Positions 22,977-31,519 of a DNA stretch of 33,579 bases are shown piece after piece (positions within the stretch are counted from its first letter, which is position 1; every line of letters begins with the position of its first letter). Below the pieces are notes generated by a model that did no database searches, was not told where the DNA came from, and saw only the letters and a list, made by a program, of their open reading frames with translations. Location of the stretch: contig JAEZJZ010000107.1 of NCBI GenBank assembly GCA_023436245.1, positions 1 through 33,579 of the forward strand. The letters are read 5' to 3'. Origin of the DNA: Bacillota bacterium. Lineage in GTDB: Bacteria; Bacillota; UBA994; UBA5500. Position numbers and translations under genes: made by a program.

Positions 22977-24479
22977 TCAGCCTCGTTTTGCTATCAAACT
23001 GCGTACAGCATCGTACGCAAAGTCCTCGTCCAGAGGAAATATCGGCCTCTTCACCTTCCGATAATCGAGCGTCCGTAAGTCTTCATTGGTGCTGCCCTTG
23101 GTCAGCACTAGGATGCTCCGTTTGGCCACTAGCTCATGCTGCTCCGTCAGATATCCCAGCTTGCAGACCACTATTTCGACATCCTTCGGATCCACTCCCA
23201 GATCAACAAACATATCGGGAGTTGTGTAACCAACATGGGCTTCTGCCAAAACGATGTCCACGCCGCAACTATGGAATAGGGCCAGATCACTCTTCACCAT
23301 TCCACCGGACCAGTCCTTAATGTAGGCCTTCACCACCCCGGTCGCTGTGATGGGACGTGAAGTAACCGTATCAAACTTGGCGCCAAACGTGAGCGTGACC
23401 TCTTCCCCCACCCTGCCTTCGCATTGCTTGGCGGCAACTGGATCATAGATGCCACCGTAGATCACCGGCTTGCTGAGGGTTTTGGTTCTCGGATCAGCCA
23501 TGATCAACCTCAGGAAATCAGTACAGTCAGAGGATGATCCAGCGGTCGGATTGTCCCCTGAATCCGACAGGTAGATCGGCAACGGCCCTCCCTGCACGGC
23601 CGCAAAGGCAACATCCAGCGCCTCCTGCTCGTGATAGGCTTCGGTGAGGAACTCGAACTCATCCTTCTTCGCCCAAATGAGCCGAGCCAGGTCAACTGCT
23701 TCTCTTTCGGCCAACGCCAAGTCTCCATCAGCCACTACATAGACAGCTACCGCGCTGTCCTCATTGTCCGCCCAGGGGAACCCCATCAGGTACGAAGCAG
23801 CCATGATCCCGGCTTTCTGCTCCACCGTTCTCAGTGCACCGACGAGCTCGATCATCGGCTCCACTGCGGTCGCTGATTGTTCTCCGGCTATCATGATCGG
23901 AACCCGGACCCAGGCTGATCGCGCCACCGCGTTGTTCTCCAAGGCGGCTATTGTCATCCTCGCTGCATGTTGGCCGGTTTCGAAGCAATCTGTATGAGGA
24001 GCACACTTGTAGCCAATAAAGCCATCACAGTTGTCATGCATTCTCTGGGTCATGGTGGTGTGCATATCCAGGGAAGCGAAGATGGGAATGCCAGGGAACA
24101 TCTGTTTTAGTTCCTCCAGGAAATAACCCTCTGCTTCTCCTTGCTCCCTGACTCGCATCGACCCATGCAGTGAGAGCGTGATCGCGTCTATTGGAGCCTG
24201 CTGCTGTGCAGCTCTTGCCCTTTCCAGAATCTCAGCCTTGATTCTGGAGTAGAAGGCATAGTCAACCTCGCCATTCGGAACGGCTCGAGCAGATACCGTG
24301 GGAACTACTTCGTATCCGGCTTCTTGCAAGGTTCTGATGATGCCTGTAACCGAATCATTTTCCCGCAGGTTGGCGAAAATGTCCGCTCCATATATGACTC
24401 GGAAATCCTCCTCATCTGCTGTGATCGGGTTGAAGGAGTTGGACTCGTGGTGCATGGCTGCAACTAGGACCCTCTTCAT
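22977..24479 (-). CDS. M81 family metallopeptidase (MlrC-like)
   Basis: A 500-aa protein of the M81 family, named for microcystinase C (MlrC). Key N-terminal motif: AAMHHESNSFNP; further features are LHGSMR, SLDMHTTMTQRMHDN and GYKCAPHTDCFETG, which hold the predicted zinc ligands (His, Asp, His). The C-terminal domain (DUF1485 C-terminal type) includes the LAEAHVGYTTPDMF stretch. MlrC acts on a linearised microcystin, but most family members have unknown peptide or amide substrates. ATG 24479 is preferred over ATG 24500 because the family consensus begins MKRVLVA; a GGGAG lies 11 bases upstream. Confidence 0.85.
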   Translation of the reverse strand: MKRVLVAAMHHESNSFNPITADEEDFRVIYGADIFANLRENDSVTGIIRTLQEAGYEVVPTVSARAVPNGEVDYAFYSRIKAEILERARAAQQQAPIDAITLSLHGSMRVREQGEAEGYFLEELKQMFPGIPIFASLDMHTTMTQRMHDNCDGFIGYKCAPHTDCFETGQHAARMTIAALENNAVARSAWVRVPIMIAGEQSATAVEPMIELVGALRTVEQKAGIMAASYLMGFPWADNEDSAVAVYVVADGDLALAEREAVDLARLIWAKKDEFEFLTEAYHEQEALDVAFAAVQGGPLPIYLSDSGDNPTAGSSSDCTDFLRLIMADPRTKTLSKPVIYGGIYDPVAAKQCEGRVGEEVTLTFGAKFDTVTSRPITATGVVKAYIKDWSGGMVKSDLALFHSCGVDIVLAEAHVGYTTPDMFVDLGVDPKDVEIVVCKLGYLTEQHELVAKRSILVLTKGSTNEDLRTLDYRKVKRPIFPLDEDFAYDAVRSLIAKRG

Positions 24480-24496
24480 TGCATAGTGCGCTCCCT

Positions 24497-24559
24497 TCAT
24501 GTCTGGTCATCCAGGGCAGATCCTGCCCCTTTGATTATAGCCCTGGATGCTTGACATGA
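24497..24559 (-). promoter_or_regulatory. Inverted half-sites framing the M81 gene promoter
   Basis: Two-part arms are mirrored: TCATGTC + 4 bases + CATCCAGGGC (24497-24517) and GCCCTGGATG + 3 bases + GACATGA (24540-24559). A perfect TATAAT -10 for the minus strand (24533-24538) lies between the arms, next to the second arm; no good -35 is seen. The site starts 18 bases before the M81 start codon. It could be an operator looped by a regulator or a hairpin in the mRNA; it could also be the terminator of the preceding M16 gene. Confidence 0.5.
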
Positions 24560-24642
24560 CTACACCCGCTGGCCTTTCAATACCGGACCGCGCGCGAGGG
24601 GCCACCGAGAGAGCGCCTAAACCCATAGTCATCAGCAATTGC

Positions 24643-27549
24643 TCAAACCTTGGTAAGCGAATTGAACAGGTGTTTGTGCGCTTGCAGAGTCCCCTCATTC
24701 CCCAGTACACAGATAGCCCCGTGTTCTAAGACCGATGCAACAAGGTCGGCTAATCCCCTGACTTCGGCAGCGGAGGTGCTCAGCACTTCAACCCTTTCTC
24801 GCTGTAAGTCTTCTTCGGTTATGTTACCGAGATAGTAGCCAAGCGCCTTTTCGCCTGCGGCAGCAGCAGTGACAGGGGCGTCAAGCTCGCCAACAGTACT
24901 GACGATGTACCGTTCCAGCTCTCTGGGGCTTGGGCTGAAGTCCCGCAGGAACGCGGGGATAGCGTCGTATACGACTAGGGTCTCTGCTAGCTTGGGGTCA
25001 CGATGGGATACAAAGAGCAGCTTGCCATGCCTGTCTTGTGCAACGGAACACCCATACGCCCCGCCTTTCAGCCGGATGTTGCGCCACAGGTAGTCCCTGG
25101 CGAGAACGGTAGATAACACCTTCAGGCTGCCGGAGTACTTGTGCCCAAGCTGAGAATAATCGTAGCCCTTTGCCACGTATTGAACGCCTGATTGGGTCAT
25201 CAGGCCTTCATTTCTCTGATTGGTGTCGAATGCGTAACTGTACCTTGTGGGGCTGACGCTGTCCCTTAGGCCCCTGATGAAACCAGAGACATCCGGGCGC
25301 AAAGCGGCATAGGACATTTCGCTGCCTGTGAAGGACAGGCACATGTTCTGCCTACTCAACACTTGCCCCGCTACCGCCTGCAGATTCTGGATGACCTCGC
25401 TAGCACGAGTGTCGAAGCTGTTGTCGAGTTCGCGGATGAAATAGTAGAAATCCAGCCCAGACACCAGCTCGTTGTATCTTCCCACCGCGGAAATGTAGGA
25501 GTGCAGCCGGTTAGCTGTGGTGTGCTGTCCCTGCTGTACCAAAACTGACTCATACTGACTCCTGATGCTTTTGATGACGCCCTTGAGTTTCTTCGGGTCG
25601 TCAAGACAGGGCGAAAGGATCTCCTCCATCAGCCCGAAGAGCACAGGCGAGTTTTGGTGCAGCACTTTGGAGGATACTCGTAGCTTAGGGTAGTACTTAT
25701 GTGGCGCTTTGCTGTCGACAAATGTGTCAACCCCCAAGCTGATTCCACCCGCATACAGGTCTAGCTGGCCGGCCAGCGTCTCGCTCGTCCGCCTGGGGCC
25801 GTCGACTTTTCCGAGGACACGAGAGAGCAGCCCCACATAGGGGATCAACTGCTGGTCAACACAGTCTGCATCGAACAGGAGAGTGACATAGGAAATGCCG
25901 CTGGTGTCCTGGCTGTATCTGAGACTCCTGGTGCCTGCAATGTCGTCTTCTATCAGTTGGGGATACTGGACGGTTCTATCCACATCGCCAACAGAAACCC
26001 TAGGGACCCTGTCCAGCGCCGCCTGTAATATGGGCGCTCGCTGAATCTCTTTGAGTTGCCTGTACCGATTCACGAGTTCAGCCACCTCGTCCTGCGAGAG
26101 GCTGTCTTTGTGACTTGCCAGCTTCTTTCTGATTTGCTGGTTCTTCGCGTCCAACTGCCCCTTCTGAGGGTTGAGCACAACCAAGCCGTGGTGACTGTTC
26201 TGCAGCAGATATTTCTCGATCAGCCTCTCAAAGTAGCCCGAGTCCAGAGAGGCCCTCATTCTTGCCAGGTACCCCTCGTACGCTAGGTGAGCATCCGGTT
26301 CACCACCATAGACAAAGCTCTGCAGCACACTGCGCAGATATGTCATGCCCTTATCCGGAACACTCTCGCGCAATCTAAACTCTGCCTTGTTGATGGCCGC
26401 CCGCAGCAAATCCTTGTCCATGCCACGAGCAACCAGCTGATCCAGGCAACCGAACACGACCTCTCTGAAGCGCGCCTTGTTCTCTTCAGAGGAGTTCGAC
26501 ACCGTGATACTAAGAAATGGCTGATACACATAGGGAAAGAACATCGACGAAACCTCGGCCCCTAAACTGGCAGCGGCAACTGCCTTGCGTAAGGGCGCTT
26601 CTGGCGTACCAAGCAGGGCGTAGCTCAAGATTTCCATGGCGAGCTTCAACTCACCGTCCCTGAGGTCACCCACGGCAAAGCTGAGGCAGAGGAATGCCTG
26701 GTCTTGCTCTGCTGCGTCTGCGGCTATGGAGTAAGCCGCAGTCAACTCCCTTGGCTCGGAGAACGGCTGCTGATACTGAGCTCCGCCACTGACCTCTACC
26801 TGATCAAAGCCCTGCAGATATCCGTTGATCGCTGCCAGTCTCTCCAGCAGACAGCCGTTGCCGTATAGGTAGATGAAGCTGTTTGAGGGATGGTAATGCC
26901 GGCGATGAAAGTCCAGCAGTTCCTGGTTGGTGAGACTGGGGATATGCTCTGGGTCGCCACCGGCATCGTATCTGTAGCATGTGTCTGGATACAAGCACTC
27001 TTTAGTCTTCAGCAACAGCACTTCTTCTGGCCATGAATAGACGCCCTTCATCTCATTGTAGACGACTCCGTTGTACTGGAGCTCGCCCTCTACGCTATCA
27101 AGCACATAGTGCCAGCCTTGCTGCCTGAAGTATTCGTCGCTGTCATAAATGCCAGGATATAGAGTGCAATCGAGATACGCATCCATCAGGTTCATGAAGT
27201 CCTTGGCGTTCTTGCTGGCGATGGAGAAAGAGGTCCGATCATCTGCAGTGCCCGCATTGAGATAGGTGCAGAGCGATCCCTTTTTCAGCTCTGCGAACAG
27301 ATCCTTCACCGGATACTTCCGCGAGCTGTTCAACACGCAGTGCTCCAGGATATGGGGTGCCCCGTTGCTGCTGCTCGGGGGAGTCCGAAAGGTAATGGAG
27401 AAGACATTGTTGTCGTCCTCATTCTCCAGGCTCAAGAGCCTCGCACCACTCTTCTCGTGCACAAACGAATGGAGCACCGCATTAATCTCCTCTACTCTCT
27501 TCGCCTCCACCAGACGAAAGCCATGATAAATTTCGTTTACCGTAAGGTT
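24643..27549 (-). CDS. M16C family zinc peptidase (presequence protease-like)
   Basis: A 968-aa insulinase-family protease of the M16C (PreP) type, which degrades unstructured peptides inside a closed chamber made by two homologous halves. The inverted zinc motif HILEH is at residues 67-71, with the distal Glu in VVYNEMKG. The length and the M16C-associated central linker (about residues 450-700) fit the family. The start is ATG 27549 with GGAGG 8 bases upstream. The intact C-terminal half (TQSGVQYVAKGYDY, RLKGGAYGC) shows no truncation. Bacterial members are cytoplasmic or cell-associated peptide scavengers. Confidence 0.93.
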   Translation of the reverse strand, partial: NLTVNEIYHGFRLVEAKRVEEINAVLHSFVHEKSGARLLSLENEDDNNVFSITFRTPPSSSNGAPHILEHCVLNSSRKYPVKDLFAELKKGSLCTYLNAGTADDRTSFSIASKNAKDFMNLMDAYLDCTLYPGIYDSDEYFRQQGWHYVLDSVEGELQYNGVVYNEMKGVYSWPEEVLLLKTKECLYPDTCYRYDAGGDPEHIPSLTNQELLDFHRRHYHPSNSFIYLYGNGCLLERLAAINGYLQGFDQVEVSGGAQYQQPFSEPRELTAAYSIAADAAEQDQAFLCLSFAVGDLRDGELKLAMEILSYALLGTPEAPLRKAVAAASLGAEVSSMFFPYVYQPFLSITVSNSSEENKARFREVVFGCLDQLVARGMDKDLLRAAINKAEFRLRESVPDKGMTYLRSVLQSFVYGGEPDAHLAYEGYLARMRASLDSGYFERLIEKYLLQNSHHGLVVLNPQKGQLDAKNQQIRKKLASHKDSLSQDEVAELVNRYRQLKEIQRAPILQAALDRVPRVSVGDVDRTVQYPQLIEDDIAGTRSLRYSQDTSGISYVTLLFDADCVDQQLIPYVGLLSRVLGKVDGPRRTSETLAGQLDLYAGGISLGVDTFVDSKAPHKYYPKLRVSSKVLHQNSPVLFGLMEEILSPCLDDPKKLKGVIKSIRSQYESVLVQQGQHTTANRLHSYISAVGRYNELVSGLDFYYFIRELDNSFDTRASEVIQNLQAVAGQVLSRQNMCLSFTGSEMSYAALRPDVSGFIRGLRDSVSPTRYSYAFDTNQRNEGLMTQSGVQYVAKGYDYSQLGHKYSGSLKVLSTVLARDYLWRNIRLKGGAYGCSVAQDRHGKLLFVSHRDPKLAETLVVYDAIPAFLRDFSPSPRELERYIVSTVGELDAPVTAAAAGEKALGYYLGNITEEDLQRERVEVLSTSAAEVRGLADLVASVLEHGAICVLGNEGTLQAHKHLFNSLTKV

Positions 27550-28141
27550 CATTTCCCAGCCCTCCATTGGCGATATTTGCTCCCTAAACAACATCCACGA
27601 GAAATCCTATGTGGTCTCCTAACCCATGCTATCTATGCCGAGATACACCAGCAAGGGCGAGAACTCTTGTAACCAACATTACTTCCTTTGCCAGGGAACA
27701 GATTTTGATATGCTCCCCCCAAAGTTGACAGGTGAAATGGCAAATCACCTGCTGACTGAGGGGGGGAGCATGTCATTTCGGCGGGGCCTTTGCATACCGG
27801 GGGAAAGGTATTGGTCGTTTGAGTAGCGCCCGGCGCGGTGGCCCAGCAGAGCTTTGTGACAGTAGAACGCTTCAGAGAGACACTTGGGGGCCACGTTTTT
27901 GCTGCCGCGCTTGCTTCGAACGACTACTCGGGATAAGATGGGTGCGTCAATGAGTCAGGGCATCCGGAGAGTTAGAATGAGTATGGGGGCGCCCTTCATT
28001 GCGGGCGCAAGGCGCTATCTTCTCTCCGCGCCCTGGGCGAGGTCATTTAACGCGTTGATTGAGCCCCGTGCATGATACTGTCGACTATCCTCAGAAGGGT
28101 GCGGCGAAGTTTCCGGCATGAATTTCGCAGGGGGTATGAAG
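27550..28141. other. Intergenic region with a large two-part dyad
   Basis: Nearly 600 bases without a convincing gene. The main structure is a dyad at 27710-27771: perfect outer arms ATGCTCCCCCC and GGGGGGAGCAT and inner arms CAGGTGA (27729) and TCACCTG (27745), with an asymmetric spacer. There is no U tract. It could be a small mobile-element remnant. The rest carries no feature I can support. Confidence 0.4.
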
Positions 28142-28504
28142 ATGTCTATTCAACCAGCCGTCGTGTGTTTGTGTGGCTCCACTCGGTTCGGCAAAGCGTT
28201 TGAAGAGGCAACCCTTAGAGAGACACTGGCTGGGAGAATTGTGCTCTCTATTGGCTCATACACCAGTTCGGACGATGATTTGTTCACAGGATTGTCCCCT
28301 GAAGAGCGGACTGCCATCACTCAGGCGTTAGCAGAACTTCACCGGCACAAGATTAAGATGGCAGACGAGGTACTGATCCTCAATGTCGGAGGCTATATTG
28401 GGGAGTCAACGTTGAGTGAGCTTCAGTTCGCTTTGTCTCTAGGAAGGAAAGTGCGGTACCTAGAGGAGCCGGGACAAGACATGAGCGCAAGACTGCTGCG
28501 CTAG
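28142..28504 (+). CDS. Nucleoside 2-deoxyribosyltransferase-like protein
   Basis: A 120-aa Rossmann-like protein. It starts with VVCLCGSTRFGKAFEEA, a nucleotide/sugar-binding GST motif, and contains LHRHKIKMADEVLILNVGGY and IGESTLSELQFALSLG. These are typical of small deoxyribosyltransferase-like/SLOG-type proteins found in phages, plasmids and bacterial accessory regions. ATG 28142 is preferred, with GGGGG 7 bases upstream; ATG 28118 lacks a site. It is followed by a clear terminator, so it is a single-gene unit. The substrate is unknown. Confidence 0.75.
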   Translation: MSIQPAVVCLCGSTRFGKAFEEATLRETLAGRIVLSIGSYTSSDDDLFTGLSPEERTAITQALAELHRHKIKMADEVLILNVGGYIGESTLSELQFALSLGRKVRYLEEPGQDMSARLLR

Positions 28505-28589
28505 CCATCACGCTCGATCTTTCCATATCCAGGGCACCGCATCGATCCTGTAATCGGCGTTGTCACGCAACCCGGCCAGGACATCGCAT

Positions 28590-28633
28590 GAAGCAAAAAG
28601 CAGTCCAGAACGTTTCTGGGCTGCTTTTGCTTC
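28590..28633 (+). terminator. Long hairpin terminator
   Basis: GAAGCAAAAAGCAG and CCAGAA pair with TTCTGG and CTGCTTTTGCTTC, with one bulge and one mismatch. The descending arm contains TTTT, so it acts as an intrinsic terminator after the deoxyribosyltransferase-like gene, about 85 bases downstream. The remaining gap to 28842 has only a C-rich/G-rich imperfect dyad at about 28719-28743. Confidence 0.65.
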
Positions 28634-28842
28634 CGACATGAGGGAAACTCTCCGCCGTTACTTATGACAGCTTCTCCATATCACGGCTGATAGGCCAAGC
28701 TAGCCAGAAGGTATTACCCCCCCTTCCCCTCGGGGGGAGGGGGACTCCTCGAGCCACCTCGAGCCTAATCCAAAATGTCATGAGTCGCTCTATTCTGGTT
28801 GTGAACTTGTGTACGGGTATGTCAACAGGCGAAGAAGCTCCT

Positions 28843-29280
28843 TCAAGGCTTCATGGACAGATAGACTGCCCAGCCCAGCAGGTCACGTCCACCTAAGCGG
28901 ATGAAGCTATCTCGTATTCCCGCGACTCTTTGCTTCAGTTCCGCTACATCGGGATCCTCAGGACGCTGCAGCGCATAGCGTTCTCCAGCCCGTATCCGAG
29001 ACCACTCGTAGCGGTCCCAATCATCTTGGTTGCTAACCGCGCTGTGTAACGGTATCAGCCCCGCCGCTAGTGCCGCCTCGATGTTCCCTGCGTGAGTACC
29101 AAACGCCTCTGCCGGCATCTTGGCAGCTTCTAGGTACTCGGTCGTTGGCTGGCTGCGCCAATAAGGTTAGCCCACCATGATCAGGCCTTGCGAGCGAGTG
29201 ACGCTGGACAGATACTCTAGGGTACCAGCCAGACCGCCATAGACCCAAGTCGCGCCCAGGCAGATGCTCAGATCAAACAA
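28843..29280 (-). pseudogene. SAM-dependent methyltransferase, truncated and with a nonsense codon
   Basis: The minus-strand frame from 29280 reads FDLSICLGATWVYGG, then GLIMVG, a TAA at 29167-29169, and continues in the same frame with PYWRSQPTTEYLEAAKMPAE, GTHAGNIEAA, DDWDRYEW and GRDLLGWAVYL. This is the C-terminal two-thirds of a class I methyltransferase. The family residue at the stop is usually Glu (VGEPYW), so one change (GAA to TAA) explains it. The N-terminal SAM-binding part is missing: the frame joins the stop codon of the upstream gene within about 12 bases. It is therefore 5' truncated as well as interrupted. Confidence 0.85.
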
Positions 29281-29292
29281 TAAATGAAATGT

Positions 29293-30339
29293 CTATTTCT
29301 TCTGCAAGCATGACAATTCTTGATCAAACCATGCTTCAATGTCATCTTGTATATCTAAGACAGAATCGTCCAACGATATGGAAAGTCCGCGGCAACCGCC
29401 ATCACAATGGCCGATTTCTCTTTTTCGGCCGCAACCATATCCCTTTGCAATCAGTTCCTGCAAAACTGGAGAAAACGTTCTGATGGTGTCAGTGTACTCG
29501 TGCGTCTTTGTCGATTTAACATTGATATGATAGCCGTTGTTGAGAGAAGCGTTAATTCCCCATATATCTTTCCGTCTATAACAATACTTCATATAGATAT
29601 GAAAACCTTTCACTTCCACAACGCAGGCAAGTCCTCTGTCCAGATAACGCTGATGCAGCCGCAGAATGAAATCCTGGACATCAGAGGACAAAGGCTTTAT
29701 CGTATCCTGCACGATGGAAAGCACGTCGGTTTCATCCTTTCTCAACACCCGGTAATCACAGCGCAAAAATACATCCTGGTTGACGAGGGTGCCATGGTCC
29801 ATTTCGGCGATTGCCATGACCTTCAGTCCTATCAGCATGGTGGGGTTATCCGGATATGTAATCTCTATGGTTTTGATTTCTGATAAGTCTTGCCTTTTTT
29901 TGCTTATGTCTATCCCGTCAATGCGAATACCGCAATCCGCCAGAAACCGCAGGCATTCTAGGCTCTTGGTAACAGGCAGCTTTCTATTGAGTACGGTACT
30001 TCCACAGGCGAGAGATTGCGCGTTTTCAGCTAGCATGCCATGATAACCTATGTTCATCAGCATAGTGCTTACATTGTGCAGGAACGGATAATACACCGAA
30101 AGCGTGGTGCGGTTTTCATATTCATGGGCAACTTTCTTGCTACTATCATAGACATCGCCTTCGGCGGATAAGACATCGTAAAGCCGAACCAAGAAGGCTC
30201 TGAACGCCAAAACGCCTTCCCGTATGCTCTCTTCAGTTGAAACACTTGTATATGCAGGATTGATTGCATATGCTTCGTGTGTTTCGGGCACCACAATTTC
30301 CTTCAGGTAACTTGCCACATCCTGAAGTGTTTTTCTCAT
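29293..30339 (-). CDS. Uncharacterised 348-aa protein in AT-richer DNA
   Basis: I do not recognise a named function. The protein starts MRKTLQDVASYLKEI and has no signal peptide or membrane segment. It is mixed alpha/beta with motifs such as TLSVYYPFLHNVSTMLMNIG, GIRIDGIDISKKRQD and a near-terminal CGRKREIGHCDGGCRG with SISLDDSVLDIQDDI. ATG 30339 has GAGGTG 6 bases upstream; the open frame runs on to 30555 but that part is not coding-like for this protein. The DNA is visibly richer in A/T than the flanking genes, suggesting transfer. It ends about 10 bases from the truncated methyltransferase. Confidence 0.75.
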   Translation of the reverse strand: MRKTLQDVASYLKEIVVPETHEAYAINPAYTSVSTEESIREGVLAFRAFLVRLYDVLSAEGDVYDSSKKVAHEYENRTTLSVYYPFLHNVSTMLMNIGYHGMLAENAQSLACGSTVLNRKLPVTKSLECLRFLADCGIRIDGIDISKKRQDLSEIKTIEITYPDNPTMLIGLKVMAIAEMDHGTLVNQDVFLRCDYRVLRKDETDVLSIVQDTIKPLSSDVQDFILRLHQRYLDRGLACVVEVKGFHIYMKYCYRRKDIWGINASLNNGYHINVKSTKTHEYTDTIRTFSPVLQELIAKGYGCGRKREIGHCDGGCRGLSISLDDSVLDIQDDIEAWFDQELSCLQKK

Positions 30340-30396
30340 GTACTTCACCTCTAGTAATTTGCTTTGCCCTATATCTCCAAAAGCTTGGTCACGGCG

Positions 30397-30471
30397 GCTG
30401 TTAAGCCGAATGTTGGCCTGTTTGCCTCTTTCGGGAAAGAACCGCCAGCCCGCTTGTTCCAGCAACTTGTT
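30397..30471 (-). pseudogene. Possible N-terminal remnant of a type I restriction R-subunit-like protein
   Basis: The frame upstream of the 348-aa protein encodes NKLLEQAGWRFF followed by GKQANIRLNS. This resembles the start of some HsdR/DEAD-type proteins (LLEEAGWRFF with a nearby NI-LE pattern). Only about 25 residues match, and the sequence then breaks off before the ribosome site of the 348-aa gene. The call is made from memory of the motif and is weak. The rest of 30340-30705 has nothing else I can support. Confidence 0.3.
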
Positions 30472-30705
30472 GTGCGAGCTGCGGCTTCTTTGTTCGCCAC
30501 TCCTGCCACCTCTCTTCTCGACGCGGACAGCCGCGCTCGGCCGCCAGCCTACCATCTCTGGTTACCTGTAACACGATTCCACAGAATCTTGCAGAGTCCT
30601 TCCTCTGAGCAAGAAGACAAACCATGCATCCTTGCCAAAGACTCCCGACTTGGCCTGACCGCCAGGTCGTTCTTGACCCCCATAACATTGAGGAGGCGTA
30701 GACAG

Positions 30706-30849
30706 ATGAGAATAATCACCCAGAGAAGAGACATTGACCAGCTGCTCAAGCAGGGCGTGCTCGATCTGACACTCGCCGAATCCCTGACGAGGGAATGGGT
30801 CCAATGTTCCTCTAGACCAGACTCAGCGAGTGGGCTTCGTGCGGCGTAG
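30706..30849 (+). CDS. Micro-ORF 1 (47 aa) of the recombinase element
   Basis: A short frame with a strong ribosome site (GAGGAGG, 9 bases before the ATG). It encodes MRIITQRRDIDQLLKQG, then VLDLTLAESLTREW. It matches micro-ORF 2 without gaps at M1, I4, T5, D9, I10, L13, L19, L23, L27, E30 and an aromatic residue at 31. Function is unknown. The last 16 residues diverge and may reflect decay. Confidence 0.5.
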   Translation: MRIITQRRDIDQLLKQGVLDLTLAESLTREWVQCSSRPDSASGLRAA

Positions 30850-30944
30850 CCATCTCGTGCGGGCATTGCGGTCGGTCAGGTTTCTCCGCCCGCTGCCTAC
30901 CAAGAGACGCTAGTATTACCCCAGTTGGCCCAGGGAGGTTGACC

Positions 30945-31085
30945 ATGATAACCATCACCACCTTGGAGGACATCGCGACGCTGTCCGCCAGAGACGATCT
31001 TTCCCCTGCGCTGCTGCGACTGCTGCAGTCAGAGTTCGAGACGCTGGCAGAATCGTACGGATGCACCCAACCCGACTCGACCTGA
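30945..31085 (+). CDS. Micro-ORF 2 (46 aa), paralogue-like to micro-ORF 1
   Basis: GGGAGG lies 6 bases before the ATG. The peptide begins MITITTLEDIATLSARDD, then LSPALLRLLQSEFETLAE, and aligns without gaps to micro-ORF 1. It is probably two helices. Its end overlaps the next frame by 25 bases. The tandem, well-signalled arrangement argues for real translation. Confidence 0.55.
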   Translation: MITITTLEDIATLSARDDLSPALLRLLQSEFETLAESYGCTQPDST

Positions 31086-31519
31086 CAACCGACGGCCCGA
31101 TCGTTCTGGTCGAGCCCGGCGATGATCTGGACGATCTCGCGCAGATCGGACTCTCAAAGGACAGTGGCGGTCTGTTTGGGTCCCGCCCAGAGGCGGTCCG
31201 CCGCATGAGTCTGCCGGACGGCTCAATCGCGTACAGGGTGATCCAGAATGACGAATACTCCCCGACGGTGTTTCTCCGCTCCGGGCTACTCGCCCCGGAG
31301 GCAGAAAGGTGGCTAGCCGCGGAGTGTAACCTGACCACCGAAACAACTCCAGTAACCAAACAAGCTAAGCGCCTACCCGACAGGAACGGGCAGGCGCTCA
31401 TTTTGAGGGGGGTGAACGGGGCTTTACCCCGACAAGATGACACAAGCAAAGAGAGTCTCCATCGTTTCCCTGAAGACGGTCAGAGAAGGATCAGTGCTGT
31501 GCCGCGAGCGGGAGATTAG
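31061..31519 (+). CDS. Uncharacterised element-borne protein
   Basis: I do not recognise this protein. The first 95 residues are coherent: DGPIVLVEPGDDLDDLAQIG, GGLFGSRPEAV, YRVIQNDEYSPTVFLRSG and EAERWLAAE. They read like a small alpha/beta protein from mobile elements. After about residue 105 the frame runs through a terminator-like hairpin (31368-31398) and into the next gene, so the native C-terminus was probably near there and a stop has been lost. The ribosome site is weak; coupling to micro-ORF 2 through the 25-base overlap is likely. Confidence 0.45.
   Translation: MHPTRLDLTTDGPIVLVEPGDDLDDLAQIGLSKDSGGLFGSRPEAVRRMSLPDGSIAYRVIQNDEYSPTVFLRSGLLAPEAERWLAAECNLTTETTPVTKQAKRLPDRNGQALILRGVNGALPRQDDTSKESLHRFPEDGQRRISAVPRAGD
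31368..31398 (+). terminator. Terminator-like hairpin before the JAB-like fragment
   Basis: AGCGCCTACCCG and CGGGCAGGCGCT pair with one mismatch around a 7-base loop and are followed by CATTTTG. It lies inside the over-long frame of the preceding gene, supporting an earlier native end for that protein. Confidence 0.6.

Noticed and set aside
30340..30555. 72-residue N-terminal extension of the 348-aa orphan protein
   Set aside because: A strong ribosome site sits directly before ATG 30339, and the extension resembles unrelated remnant sequence.
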